A stretch of DNA of 35,225 bases from Bacteroidales bacterium (GCA_017452265.1 JAFTMS010000003.1:1-35225); one strand, 5' to 3'. Numbered from the stretch's first letter, positions 8,404 to 16,735 are shown. Numbers and translations: made by a program. The notes: a model not told the origin generated them from the letters alone.

Positions 8404-9870
8404 TCAGAATCCGATGAATATGAGCATGGCATATCCGAGTATGAATCCTACCACGCCGATGATGATTCCCACTGTCGCCATCTGCTTTGTCGTAATCATG
8501 CCCGTCGAGTGCGCCAGAGCATTCGGAGGCGTACTTACAGGGAGGCACATGGCAAGTGAAGCGGATATTGCGATACCGATGACCATAGCAGGAACGCCTC
8601 CGCAGTTTTCAAATAGCGGATTGCCCTTCATTGCCGTTCCAACTACCACAAGAATCGGAACGACAAGGTTTGCAGCAGCCGAATTCGAGATGAAGTTCGA
8701 AAGGAAGTAGCAGATGAAGCCGCCGACAAGCATCACCACTATCGGATTCCAGCTTGAGAATGGAATGATCTCTATGAGAGTCGATGCCAGTCCGGTCTGG
8801 TTGAGGGCAGTTCCGAGGGCGAAACCGCCGGCCACCATCCAGAGCACAGCCCAGTTGATGCTTTCAAGGTCGCGCGCCTTGAGTATGCCCGTTGCAGAGA
8901 ATACGGCGAAAGGAATCATGGCAACGATATTTGAATTGATGCCGAAGAAGCTCTCGCCCATCCAGAGAATGATGGTCATAGCGAAAGTCACCCACACGAC
9001 GTATTTCTGGAAAGGAGTGGTCTTCACCGGAGCACCTTCGATCTTGAGCTCGATGGACTTAGCCTTAAACGGGAAAAGCTTCGAAAGAAGGAACCACGCG
9101 AACACGAGCATAATGAGCACATATGGCACCATCCTTATCATCCAGCTGACGAAAGTGACATTGTATCCTGCCTCCTGAAGGGCTCCGAGGGCGATTGCGT
9201 TAGGAGGAGTACCGATAGGTGTACCCATACCTCCGATGTTTGCGGCAATCGGGATGGCAAGGGCAAGCGCTATTCTGCCGCCGCCGTCCTTCGGAAGAGT
9301 CGCGAGAACCGGTGTAAGGAACGTAAGCATCATGGCGGCTGTCGCTGTGTTGCTCATGAACATGGAGAATATTCCAATGACGAGAAGGACTCCTAGAAGC
9401 ACAGTCTTAGGATTCGTGCCGAAAGGCTTGAGCATCACGCGTGCGAGCTGCACGTCGAGTCCGACCTTTGTGGCTGCGAAAGCGAGGACGAATCCTCCGA
9501 GGAAGAGCATGATCACAGGATCGGCGAAAGATGCCATTATATCCTTATAATGAGTCAGGGCACCGACATTTTCCTTTGCTATCAGGAAGCCGAGGCCCTT
9601 GTTGGAAGTCGTAAGAAGAATCGCCACTATGGCAACTACAGACGTCGTCCATGTCGGAATCACCTCAAGAATCCACATGAGGGCCGTGAAGACGAAGATT
9701 GCGATCACACGCTGCTGAGTGAGCGTAAACAACGGAAGACCGGTTGCCGGATCAGTTCCAAAGAAAGTTGCAGGCACCAAGGCCAGGAAGAAAGTGATAG
9801 CGCAGACAACTAAGAACTTGAGGCAGCGCTGCAGGTTCATTGGATGACCTAAAAAAGAAAAATAAGCCAT
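8404..9870 (-). CDS. DASS/SLC13-family sodium:dicarboxylate (or sulfate/phosphate) symporter, copy 1
   Basis: This is a 488-residue polytopic transporter of the divalent anion:Na+ symporter family, the VcINDY fold with two inverted repeats. The first binding motif is canonical (SNTATAAMM, residues 173-181) and is followed by GTPPNAIA (220-227). The second repeat reads SNSAAA (395-400) where the family consensus is SNT, followed by STPPNALA (446-453). In VcINDY these two SNT motifs contact substrate and the adjacent loops hold Na+. It imports C4-dicarboxylates or a related dianion in family members; the exact anion cannot be read from sequence. A second in-frame ATG at 9840 is also possible. 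It is separated from copy 2 by a terminator, and may be co-transcribed with the downstream porin and phosphoesterase. Confidence 0.9.
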   Translation of the reverse strand: MAYFSFLGHPMNLQRCLKFLVVCAITFFLALVPATFFGTDPATGLPLFTLTQQRVIAIFVFTALMWILEVIPTWTTSVVAIVAILLTTSNKGLGFLIAKENVGALTHYKDIMASFADPVIMLFLGGFVLAFAATKVGLDVQLARVMLKPFGTNPKTVLLGVLLVIGIFSMFMSNTATAAMMLTFLTPVLATLPKDGGGRIALALAIPIAANIGGMGTPIGTPPNAIALGALQEAGYNVTFVSWMIRMVPYVLIMLVFAWFLLSKLFPFKAKSIELKIEGAPVKTTPFQKYVVWVTFAMTIILWMGESFFGINSNIVAMIPFAVFSATGILKARDLESINWAVLWMVAGGFALGTALNQTGLASTLIEIIPFSSWNPIVVMLVGGFICYFLSNFISNSAAANLVVPILVVVGTAMKGNPLFENCGGVPAMVIGIAISASLAMCLPVSTPPNALAHSTGMITTKQMATVGIIIGVVGFILGYAMLIFIGF

Positions 9871-9920
9871 AACGGGATTGGTTATCAGTTACGGCATGTA
9901 AAGTTGGATAAAATATTTAT

Positions 9921-9953
9921 AAAAAACAAGAGGACAGCCATCTGACCGTCCTC
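9921..9953 (-). terminator. Intrinsic terminator after DASS symporter 2
   Basis: Read on the minus strand, there is an 8-bp stem (9953-9946 with 9937-9930, GAGGACGG pairing with CTGTCCTC including one G-U) followed by a TTGTTTTTT tract. It starts 21 nt after the DASS2 stop, which implies that DASS1 has its own promoter or depends on read-through. Confidence 0.82.
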
Positions 9954-9974
9954 CCGTGTATATCAATATGTCTT

Positions 9975-11477
9975 TTAGAACAGACCTGCCGATCCGAGAA
10001 GGATGAGCATCACGTATCCGAGCACGAGGCCGACGACACCCATGATAAGACCTGTCTTCACCATATCTTTCTGCTCGATCATTCCTGTAGCGGCTGCGAT
10101 TGCATTCGGAGGTGTCGAGATCGGGAGCACCATTCCGAGTGACGAACCGATTGCAACACCGATAAGGAGCGTTGACACGCCTCCGAGCGGGATAAGGTTC
10201 TCAGCAACCTGTGCGCTTGCTCCGACCGCTGCAAGAATAGGAACGAGAAGTGATGCCGTCGCTGTGTGCGAAATGAAGTTCGCCATGAGGTAGCAGATGA
10301 GTCCTGAACCTACGACCATGACTACTGCAGGCCATGAGCCGAACGGAATTGCATTGATGAGTGTCGTTGCAAGACCTGTCTCCTGAAGTGCCACACCGAG
10401 GGCAAAGCCACCGGCAACCATCCAGAGCACTGACCAGCTGATTTCCTCAAGGTCACGCTTTGTAAGGATACCGCAGATTGCGAATACACCTACAGGGAGC
10501 ATCGCCACTACATTTGCATTCACGCCTGTCACATCACCGAGGATCCAGAGAAGAACGGTCGCGATGAATGTAACATAAACCACCTTGGATCTCCAATCCT
10601 TCTTGAGGTCTCCCTCGATATTGAGCTCGATTGACTGAGCCTTGAACGGGAAGAGTTTCTTGAGCATGATCCATGCGATGAAGAGAAGAAGGAGCGAGAA
10701 CGGCACCATGAAGAGCATCCACTTGCCGAAGCCTACGGTTATGCCGATTTCCTCAAGGTACTTGAGGGCGATTGCGTTCGGAGGAGTTCCGATAGGCGTT
10801 CCGAGACCACCGACATTGGCAGCGATAGGAATTGCGAGTGCAAGAGCTGTCTTACCCTTTCCGTCAGCAGGAAGAGCCTTGAGGATAGGGCCGAGGAATG
10901 TGAGCATCATCGCAGCTGTCGCTGTATTGCTGAGGAACATGGAGAAGATACCCGTCACCATGAGGAAACCGAGAAGCACAAACTGAGGCTTCTTTCCGAA
11001 AGGCTTGAGCATAACGCGTGCAAGCCAGAGATCCAGGCCGCTCTTGGAAGCTGCTATCGCAAGGACGAATCCACCGATGAACAGCATGATGATAGGGTCA
11101 GCAAAGCAGTGCAGGAGCGACTTGTAGCTTGTCTGCGCACCGAGTGCCTCGACTCCGCCGTTTTCAAAGAACACAAGACTGCTGTTCGATGTCGTGAACA
11201 GGAGCAGGACCACCACCATGACAGATGTAGTCCATGCAGGTACGGCCTCGAAAAGCCACATGAGGATGGCGAAAAGGAAGATTGCGAGCGTCCTCTTCTG
11301 GATGACAGTCATGCCGTCCACCCAGTTCTCGACAGGGAGGCACCACACGACAAGAGCAGCAACGATAGCGATTATAAGGCGTATCGCTCTTGAAATGGTC
11401 TTGTCATCAGTCTTATGAGCCTTCTTCCAGTTATGGTAGGACTCAACAAGGTGATAACCAGAGAAATTTTTAAACAT
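9975..11477 (-). CDS. DASS/SLC13-family sodium:anion symporter, copy 2
   Basis: This 500-residue paralogue of the downstream symporter has the same topology. An extra 25-30-residue hydrophilic N-terminus (YHLVESYHNWKKAHKTDDK) is predicted to lie in the cytoplasm. The first motif is SNTATA (183-188), with GTPPNAIA after it. The second motif reads SHTATA (403-408), with His replacing the Asn of the SNT consensus, then STPPNAIA. So both tandem copies keep motif 1 but differ from the consensus and from each other at motif 2, which suggests different substrates. It has its own promoter (11525-11554) and terminator (9921-9953). The family call is firm; substrate is unknown. Confidence 0.91.
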   Translation of the reverse strand: MFKNFSGYHLVESYHNWKKAHKTDDKTISRAIRLIIAIVAALVVWCLPVENWVDGMTVIQKRTLAIFLFAILMWLFEAVPAWTTSVMVVVLLLFTTSNSSLVFFENGGVEALGAQTSYKSLLHCFADPIIMLFIGGFVLAIAASKSGLDLWLARVMLKPFGKKPQFVLLGFLMVTGIFSMFLSNTATAAMMLTFLGPILKALPADGKGKTALALAIPIAANVGGLGTPIGTPPNAIALKYLEEIGITVGFGKWMLFMVPFSLLLLFIAWIMLKKLFPFKAQSIELNIEGDLKKDWRSKVVYVTFIATVLLWILGDVTGVNANVVAMLPVGVFAICGILTKRDLEEISWSVLWMVAGGFALGVALQETGLATTLINAIPFGSWPAVVMVVGSGLICYLMANFISHTATASLLVPILAAVGASAQVAENLIPLGGVSTLLIGVAIGSSLGMVLPISTPPNAIAAATGMIEQKDMVKTGLIMGVVGLVLGYVMLILLGSAGLF

Positions 11478-11524
11478 AGTCAGTATTTTTGTTAATAATT
11501 ACAATCGGTTTTTCAAAACGGCGG

Positions 11525-11554
11525 CAAAGTTAACCTTTATTTACGATAAAGCAA
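11525..11554 (-). promoter_or_regulatory. Promoter of DASS symporter 2
   Basis: On the minus strand, TTG (11552-11554), 19 bases, then TAACTTTG (11525-11532): an exact Bacteroidota promoter. The expected transcript start is about 40 nt upstream of the ATG at 11477. Confidence 0.82.
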
Positions 11555-11565
11555 CCCCAAAAGCA

Positions 11566-11600
11566 AAATAAAAAGGGAATGAAAAGATATTCACTCCCTT
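11566..11600 (-). terminator. Intrinsic terminator of the korA-korB-gdhA transcript
   Basis: The minus strand shows an 11-bp stem (11600-11590 with 11583-11573, one G-U) with a 6-nt loop and a TTTTTATTTT tail. It lies about 80 nt beyond the gdhA stop and immediately upstream of the DASS2 promoter. Confidence 0.85.
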
Positions 11601-11678
11601 ACGTGTATTATAGCAGTCTCAAAAACGGTGGCGATAGATTTTCCCTATGCCGTCATTATTGTTTTCGATAGCCGCATA

Positions 11679-13019
11679 CTATATGATACCCTGTTCGAGC
11701 ATTGCCTGGGCCACCTTCATGAAGCCGGCGATATTTGCGCCCCTTACATAGTTGATGTAGCCGTCAGGCTGCGTTCCATACTTCACACATGCTTCGTGGA
11801 TATTGGACATGATGGCGTGCAGCTTCTCATCCACTTCGGCCGCGCTCCAGCTTATGTGCATGGCGTTCTGAGTCATCTCAAGACCGGATGTCGCCACTCC
11901 GCCGGCATTCACAGCCTTACCAGGAGCGAACATGATGCCGGCCTTCTGGAATGCCGCGATGGCCTCCGGAGTACATCCCATGTTCGAAACCTCGGCCGCG
12001 AGCCATGTGCCGTTTGCGAGCAGTTCTTCAGCATCCGCACCTGTAAGCTCGTTCTGGAATGCACAAGGCATCGCTATGTCGCACTTGATGCTCCAGGCCT
12101 TCTTTCCAGGATAGAATGTAGCAGACGGGAACTTCTCAGCAAAAGGAGCCACGACGTCGTTGTTCGATGCACGAAGTTCAAGCATATAGGCAATCTTCTC
12201 GGCGTTCATTCCTTCCGGATCATAGATGGCACCGTCAGGACCTGAAATCGCGATTACCTTTGCGCCAAGTTCCGTAGCCTTTGTAGCAGCGCCCCATGCG
12301 ACGTTGCCGAATCCCGAGAGAGCAACGGTCTTGCCCTTGATGTCCTTGCCGGCCATATGAAGCATATGCTGAACGAAATAAACAGCTCCGAAGCCCGTCG
12401 CCTCAGGACGAAGGATAGAGCCTCCCCAAGTCATGCCCTTTCCCGTGAGCACTCCTGTGTTGTACTGCTGCGCGAGTTTCTTGTACATACCGTAGAGGAA
12501 GCCTATTTCACGGCCGCCCACTCCGATATCGCCTGCAGGCACATCCTGGTCCGGACCGAGAATCTTCCAGAGTTCCAGCATGAAGGCCTGGCAGAAACGC
12601 ATGATTTCAGCATCCGACTTTCCGCGCGGGTTGAAATCCGAACCGCCTTTGCCACCTCCCATAGGAAGGGTTGTAAGGGCATTCTTGAATGTCTGCTCGA
12701 ATCCGAGGAACTTCAGGATAGAAAGGTTCACCGACGGATGGAAGCGGAGGCCTCCCTTGTACGGGCCGATTGCCGAGTTGAACTGCACACGGTAACCTGT
12801 GTTCGTCTGAACCTCGCCGTTGTCGTCAACCCATGTCACCTTGAATGTAAGGATACGCTCAGGCTCGACGATGCGCTCGACGATCTTTGCGTCCTCGAAC
12901 TCAGGGTGCTGGTTATATACTTCCTCGATAGACTCCAATACTTCGTGTACCGCCTGGAGATACTCCTTCTCGTAAGGGTACTTGGCCTGAAGTCTGGCCA
13001 TCAGTTCTTTTGTGTTCAT
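11679..13019 (-). CDS. gdhA: Hexameric glutamate dehydrogenase, NAD(P)-specific
   Basis: This enzyme interconverts 2-oxoglutarate plus ammonium and glutamate. At 446 residues it matches the roughly 445-450-residue hexameric class. The substrate-binding and catalytic region is intact: YKGGLRFH (87-94), PMGGGKGGSDF with Lys124, and PAGDIGVGG with the catalytic Asp near 164. The Rossmann domain shows GFGNVAWGAA (about 236-245). NADP versus NAD use cannot be settled by eye. The start lies only 22 nt after the korB stop, so it is the third gene of a korA-korB-gdhA operon: KorAB handles 2-oxoglutarate and succinyl-CoA, and GdhA aminates or deaminates the same 2-oxoglutarate. A terminator follows. 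Confidence 0.95.
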   Translation of the reverse strand: MNTKELMARLQAKYPYEKEYLQAVHEVLESIEEVYNQHPEFEDAKIVERIVEPERILTFKVTWVDDNGEVQTNTGYRVQFNSAIGPYKGGLRFHPSVNLSILKFLGFEQTFKNALTTLPMGGGKGGSDFNPRGKSDAEIMRFCQAFMLELWKILGPDQDVPAGDIGVGGREIGFLYGMYKKLAQQYNTGVLTGKGMTWGGSILRPEATGFGAVYFVQHMLHMAGKDIKGKTVALSGFGNVAWGAATKATELGAKVIAISGPDGAIYDPEGMNAEKIAYMLELRASNNDVVAPFAEKFPSATFYPGKKAWSIKCDIAMPCAFQNELTGADAEELLANGTWLAAEVSNMGCTPEAIAAFQKAGIMFAPGKAVNAGGVATSGLEMTQNAMHISWSAAEVDEKLHAIMSNIHEACVKYGTQPDGYINYVRGANIAGFMKVAQAMLEQGII

Positions 13020-13041
13020 TATTTTGTGTATTATGTAGTGT

Positions 13042-14061
13042 CTATTTCACTTCCCACGTTGAGCCGCTGCGGAGCAGGTCGTCCACGCACCGGATCTTCG
13101 ACTTCGCCTTCACCTGGGCCACCTGATCGCGCACTCCATCGTCATATGTCACATCCTTCACGTCACGTATGACTCCGAGGGCAACAGGGAAATCCGGATA
13201 CTTCATGTCCGCGAGCATCATGTGTATGCCCACGTTCTCGGAATGTGCATCATGCACGAGGATGTCGTCCTCAGCGACACCATTCTCGCCTATAGTCACC
13301 ACCCTGAGGCCCATACCGTCCAGAACAAGACCCTTGTCACGGTTCTTTCCGAATATCATCTTCTCACCGTGGCGGAGGACAATCGTCCTGTCCGCACGCA
13401 CTTCCCTGTCTGAAATGACCTTATGCGTTCCGTCATTGAATATCACACAGTTGGTCAGCATCTCCATCACGGAACAGCCGGCATGCTTTGCTGCAGCGAG
13501 CATGATCTCGGAACTGAGCTTCAGCTCCGAATCAAGACTGCGGGCAAAGAACGTACCTTTTGCACCGAGCACGAGGCTTCCCGGATTGAACGGATGCTCC
13601 ACTGTACCGTACGGCGATGTCTTGGTGATGGCTCCGAAACGTGATGTCGGCGAATATTGCCCCTTTGTAAGACCGTAGATCTGGTTGTTGAATAGGATTA
13701 TGTTTATGTCAACGTTCCTTCTTATGGCGTGGATGAAGTGGTTTCCGCCTATCGCAAGGGCATCGCCGTCACCGCAGGCCTGCCATACGGCAAGATCCGG
13801 ATTCGCGACCTTGATTCCTGTCGAAATCGCCGTCGCACGGCCGTGTATGCTGTGAAAACCGTATGTATTCATATAATACGGAAGGCGTGACGAACATCCG
13901 ATACCGGACACGATCACATATCTTTCCTTGCTGTAGCCCAGCGCTTCGGTTACGTCCGGCAGGGCTCTCTGAAGGGCTGCGAGCACTCCGTGGTCGCCGC
14001 ATCCCGGGCACCACCTGACCTCCTGGTCGCTCTTGAATTCCTTGAATGTATATCTTGGCAT
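13042..14061 (-). CDS. korB: 2-oxoglutarate:ferredoxin oxidoreductase, beta subunit
   Basis: This is the thiamine-diphosphate-binding subunit of a 2-oxoacid:ferredoxin oxidoreductase, which reversibly converts 2-oxoacid plus CoA into acyl-CoA, CO2 and reduced ferredoxin. It has 339 residues. CPGCGDHG (18-25) and further Cys at GIGCSS (56) and LTNC (about 210) are the expected four Fe-S ligands. The ThDP motif runs from GDGD (97-100) to NN (125-126). It pairs with the gamma-alpha subunit upstream. Close linkage to gdhA favours 2-oxoglutarate over pyruvate as substrate, but this is inference. The 83-nt gap to korA holds a large hairpin element. Confidence 0.92.
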   Translation of the reverse strand: MPRYTFKEFKSDQEVRWCPGCGDHGVLAALQRALPDVTEALGYSKERYVIVSGIGCSSRLPYYMNTYGFHSIHGRATAISTGIKVANPDLAVWQACGDGDALAIGGNHFIHAIRRNVDINIILFNNQIYGLTKGQYSPTSRFGAITKTSPYGTVEHPFNPGSLVLGAKGTFFARSLDSELKLSSEIMLAAAKHAGCSVMEMLTNCVIFNDGTHKVISDREVRADRTIVLRHGEKMIFGKNRDKGLVLDGMGLRVVTIGENGVAEDDILVHDAHSENVGIHMMLADMKYPDFPVALGVIRDVKDVTYDDGVRDQVAQVKAKSKIRCVDDLLRSGSTWEVK

Positions 14062-14085
14062 AATAATAAATCGTTTTTAGATCCT

Positions 14086-14137
14086 CACGTCGCTTCGCTC
14101 CTCAGGATGACGTCATTGCGAGGAGCGAAGTGACGTG
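14086..14137. repeat. Long inverted-repeat hairpin between korA and korB
   Basis: The arms CACGTCGCTTCGCTCCT (14086-14102) and AGGAGCGAAGTGACGTG (14121-14137) are reverse complements at 16 of 17 positions. The 18-nt loop contains the palindrome TGACGTCA (14108-14115). The arm sequence GAGGAGCGAAG resembles short dispersed repeats known from many bacterial genomes. No second copy was seen in this window. It may act as a REP-like or mRNA-processing element within the operon. Confidence 0.8.
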
Positions 14138-14144
14138 GCAATCC

Positions 14145-15974
14145 CTACATTGATGTCTTTATCGCTCCGACTATTTCCTTCACGAGGAACGGCTGGCCCT
14201 GTACCTTGTTGTACTGTCTGTATTCAAACTGCGGCAGTTTTCCACGCAGATAGTTTACAAAGTGGCCGCTGTTCAGCTCACATACGAGAATCCTGTCGAA
14301 CTTCGAGAACACTTCTTCCGTATTGCGAGGAAGCGGCATGATATAGTCGAAATGCGCGAAGCTCACTTCCACACCCTCAGCCCTTACCTCCTGCACGGCT
14401 GAAAGAAGATGGCCGAACGTACCGCCCCAGCCTACGAGCAGCAGCTTTCCGCTCTCAGGGCCGTTCACCTCGAGCTCAGGAATGAAGTCCGCCACCTTCT
14501 CCACCTTCATTTCACGCTCACGCACCATCATGGCATGGTTCTGCGGATCCGACGAAAGGACACCGGCGTGGTTCTTCTCCAGACCACCCACCCTATGCTC
14601 GTATCCGGCCATTCCAGGTACCGCCCATTTGCGGACATATGTCTCGGGATCGCGTTCGAACGGCTTGTATGTCGTATTCGGCTGCACGAACGGAGGCGCG
14701 ATCTTAGGGTAGTCCTTCATCGACGGAATGAGCCACGGCTCCGAACCGTTTCCAAGGAAGCCCTCCGTAAGCAGGAGGACAGGTGTCATATGCTCGAGTG
14801 CAATCTTTGCAGCGTTGAAGGCGGCATCGAAGCAGCCGGCAGGAGAGTGCGCCGCCATTACGACCATCGGGCATTCTCCGTTGCGGCCGTAAAGAGCCTG
14901 GTTCAGGTCTGTCTGCTCGGTCTTCGTCGGGATGCCGGTCGAAGGACCGGCACGCTGGACATCGATCACGACGAGAGGAAGCTCAGTCATGACGGCAAGT
15001 CCGAGGGCCTCAGACTTGAGTGAAAGACCCGGGCCGGATGTCGTGGTCACCGCAAGGTTTCCGGCAAAAGCGGCTCCTATAGCCGTACAGATGCCTGCAA
15101 TCTCATCCTCGGCCTGGAGCGTCTTTGCTCCGAGGCTCTTATGGATGGCAAGTTCTTCAAGGATGCCCGTCGCAGGGGTGATCGGATACGAACCGCAGAA
15201 AAGCGGCAGGCCCGACTTCTCCGAAGCGGCGAGAAGCCCCCATGCGGTGGCCTGGTTGCCGGTGATGTTCCGGTAAAGGCCTTTAGGCTGGTGCGCCGGC
15301 TCGATATTGTATGTATTCGGAATCGCCTGAATGTTGGCAGCATAGTTGTAGCCGTCGTTCAGCACCTTCTTGTTCGGTTCGATAAGCTCCGGCTTCTTCT
15401 TTCCGAACTTACGTTCCAGATACTGGAATATATACTCCATCGGACGGTTGTATATGTAGCAGGCCATTCCGAGGGTGAACATGTTCTTGCACTTGTCTAT
15501 GGTCTTCTTGTCGAGGCCGCTGTCCTTGAGGCTTTCCTCTGTCAGAGTCGTGATCGGGGCGATGATAATCGTCCTGTCCTCTATGTACAGTTCAGCAATC
15601 GGATCGCTTTTCAGACCGGCCCTCCTGAGGCCTTCCTCATCGAAGGTGTCTGAATCGATAAGGACCATAGCTGTCCTTTTAAGCCATTTTGCATTCGCCT
15701 TCAGAGCGGCAGGGTTCATGGCCACGAGAAGGTCGCAGAAATCACCCGGCGTGGTGATGTGCTCGCTTCCGATGTGCACCTGAAAGCCCGAAACGCCTGA
15801 AACCGTGCCGTGGGGAGCCCTGATTTCCGCAGGATAGTCCGGGAATGTTGAAAGTTCGTTTCCGAATATTGCCGACATATCAGCAAAAAGAGACCCGGTG
15901 AGCTGCATGCCATCTCCCGAATCTCCAGCGAACCTTATGACAACATCTTTAGTATCAATAACCTTGTGTTGCAT
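14145..15974 (-). CDS. korA: 2-oxoglutarate:ferredoxin oxidoreductase, fused gamma-alpha subunit
   Basis: The protein has 609 residues with two parts. An N-terminal gamma domain (about 10-190) carries FAGDSGDGMQLTG (15-27). An alpha domain begins around 230 with NQATAWGLLAA and SYPITPATGILEEL, the typical CoA/2-oxoacid pocket motif. Gamma-alpha fusions of about 600 residues with a separate beta subunit are the common KorAB architecture in Bacteroidota. No ferredoxin-type Cys cluster domain is present, so external ferredoxin is used. It is the first gene of korA-korB-gdhA. In anaerobic Bacteroidota the enzyme is known to run in the carboxylating direction to make 2-oxoglutarate for glutamate. 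The start ATG gives MQHKVIDTKDVVIRFAGD, as expected for the family. Confidence 0.93.
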   Translation of the reverse strand: MQHKVIDTKDVVIRFAGDSGDGMQLTGSLFADMSAIFGNELSTFPDYPAEIRAPHGTVSGVSGFQVHIGSEHITTPGDFCDLLVAMNPAALKANAKWLKRTAMVLIDSDTFDEEGLRRAGLKSDPIAELYIEDRTIIIAPITTLTEESLKDSGLDKKTIDKCKNMFTLGMACYIYNRPMEYIFQYLERKFGKKKPELIEPNKKVLNDGYNYAANIQAIPNTYNIEPAHQPKGLYRNITGNQATAWGLLAASEKSGLPLFCGSYPITPATGILEELAIHKSLGAKTLQAEDEIAGICTAIGAAFAGNLAVTTTSGPGLSLKSEALGLAVMTELPLVVIDVQRAGPSTGIPTKTEQTDLNQALYGRNGECPMVVMAAHSPAGCFDAAFNAAKIALEHMTPVLLLTEGFLGNGSEPWLIPSMKDYPKIAPPFVQPNTTYKPFERDPETYVRKWAVPGMAGYEHRVGGLEKNHAGVLSSDPQNHAMMVREREMKVEKVADFIPELEVNGPESGKLLLVGWGGTFGHLLSAVQEVRAEGVEVSFAHFDYIMPLPRNTEEVFSKFDRILVCELNSGHFVNYLRGKLPQFEYRQYNKVQGQPFLVKEIVGAIKTSM

Positions 15975-16014
15975 CGCAGTCGTTAATAATTTTAATTAAA
16001 TATAAGGTTTTCCC

Positions 16015-16053
16015 TACAAATGTATACAAATTTCCTGAAAAGAGGATACAAAT
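16015..16053 (-). promoter_or_regulatory. korA upstream region: -7-like box and three ATTTGTA repeats
   Basis: On the minus strand TACATTTG (16017-16024) fits TAnnTTTG, but no TTG lies at 19-21 bp, so promoter support is partial. The plus-strand heptamer TACAAAT occurs at 16015, 16025 and 16047, that is at spacings of 10 and 22 bp, close to one and two helical turns. This would suit a regulator bound on one DNA face. Confidence 0.4.
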
Positions 16054-16072
16054 TCAAAGTTTTTTAATGCAC

Positions 16073-16111
16073 ATGCGGCCACAATCCGTCCGAAGAGGAT
16101 TGCGGCCGCAT
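16073..16111 (-). terminator. Strong hairpin after ompH, probable terminator of the nadK-uppS-bamA-ompH transcript
   Basis: The 15-bp arms 16073-16087 and 16097-16111 pair with one G-U on the minus strand, around a 9-nt loop. It begins 22 nt after the ompH stop. There is no U-tract right after it (GTGCATTAAAAAAC), so it may be a non-canonical terminator or a 3'-end stabiliser. Confidence 0.6.
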
Positions 16112-16133
16112 ATAATCTTCTGATTGCCAGATG

Positions 16134-16712
16134 TTACTGAGCCTGTGCAGCCTGAGCGGCCTGTGCCTTTGCCTGAAGCTCTGCCTGAAGCGACTCGAGT
16201 GTCCTTCCCTCAGGAATGTTGAGGGCCTTGCGTGCTGCAGGAGTAAGGTCAGTCCCCTGTGCAGGATCGAGGTAAAGGAGCGAGCTCTTCTCGAATACGA
16301 GAGCCATGCCCTGAGCCTTTGCAAGCTCGTTCACAGTGTTCTGAGCCTTCTCATAGATAGGGGCCTGAAGCTGCTGCTGAAGCTGCTGAAGTTCCTGCTG
16401 AAGGCTCTGCTGAGTCTGCTCGAGTCTTGTCTGGATGTCCATGATCTCCTTCTCCTTGCTCTCGCGGATTGCAGGAGTCCAGGACTCAGCCTTCTGCTGA
16501 TACTGCTGGTACTTTGTCTGATACTCCTCGTACATGGCCACGAGTATCTCTTCGTTTGTCTTCTGGTTCTCCTCCATTGTAGCCCTTGCAGAATCCATTT
16601 CCGGCATGAGCATCACGAGCTCGTTGAAATCAACGTATGCCCATTTGAAGTTCTGTGCGCCTGCTGCCACAGACATTACAGCCATTGCTGCGATCAAAAA
16701 AAACTTTTTCAT
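16134..16712 (-). CDS. OmpH/Skp-family periplasmic chaperone, copy 1
   Basis: The protein is 192 residues from the ATG at 16712, chosen because it directly gives the signal peptide MKKFFLIAAMAVMSVAAGAQ; an ATG 24 nt upstream is possible. After the signal, a short beta element (FKWAYVDFNELVMLMPE) is followed by a long Gln/Glu-rich coiled coil (about 45-125) and a C-terminal beta/helix. This is the Skp jellyfish layout that cradles unfolded outer-membrane proteins. The C-terminus is an Ala/Gln run. The start is 23 nt downstream of bamA, a standard pairing, so it is co-transcribed with the barrel-assembly machinery. Confidence 0.88.
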   Translation of the reverse strand: MKKFFLIAAMAVMSVAAGAQNFKWAYVDFNELVMLMPEMDSARATMEENQKTNEEILVAMYEEYQTKYQQYQQKAESWTPAIRESKEKEIMDIQTRLEQTQQSLQQELQQLQQQLQAPIYEKAQNTVNELAKAQGMALVFEKSSLLYLDPAQGTDLTPAARKALNIPEGRTLESLQAELQAKAQAAQAAQAQ

Positions 16713-16735
16713 AATATCTATAATTTTAATTTTCA

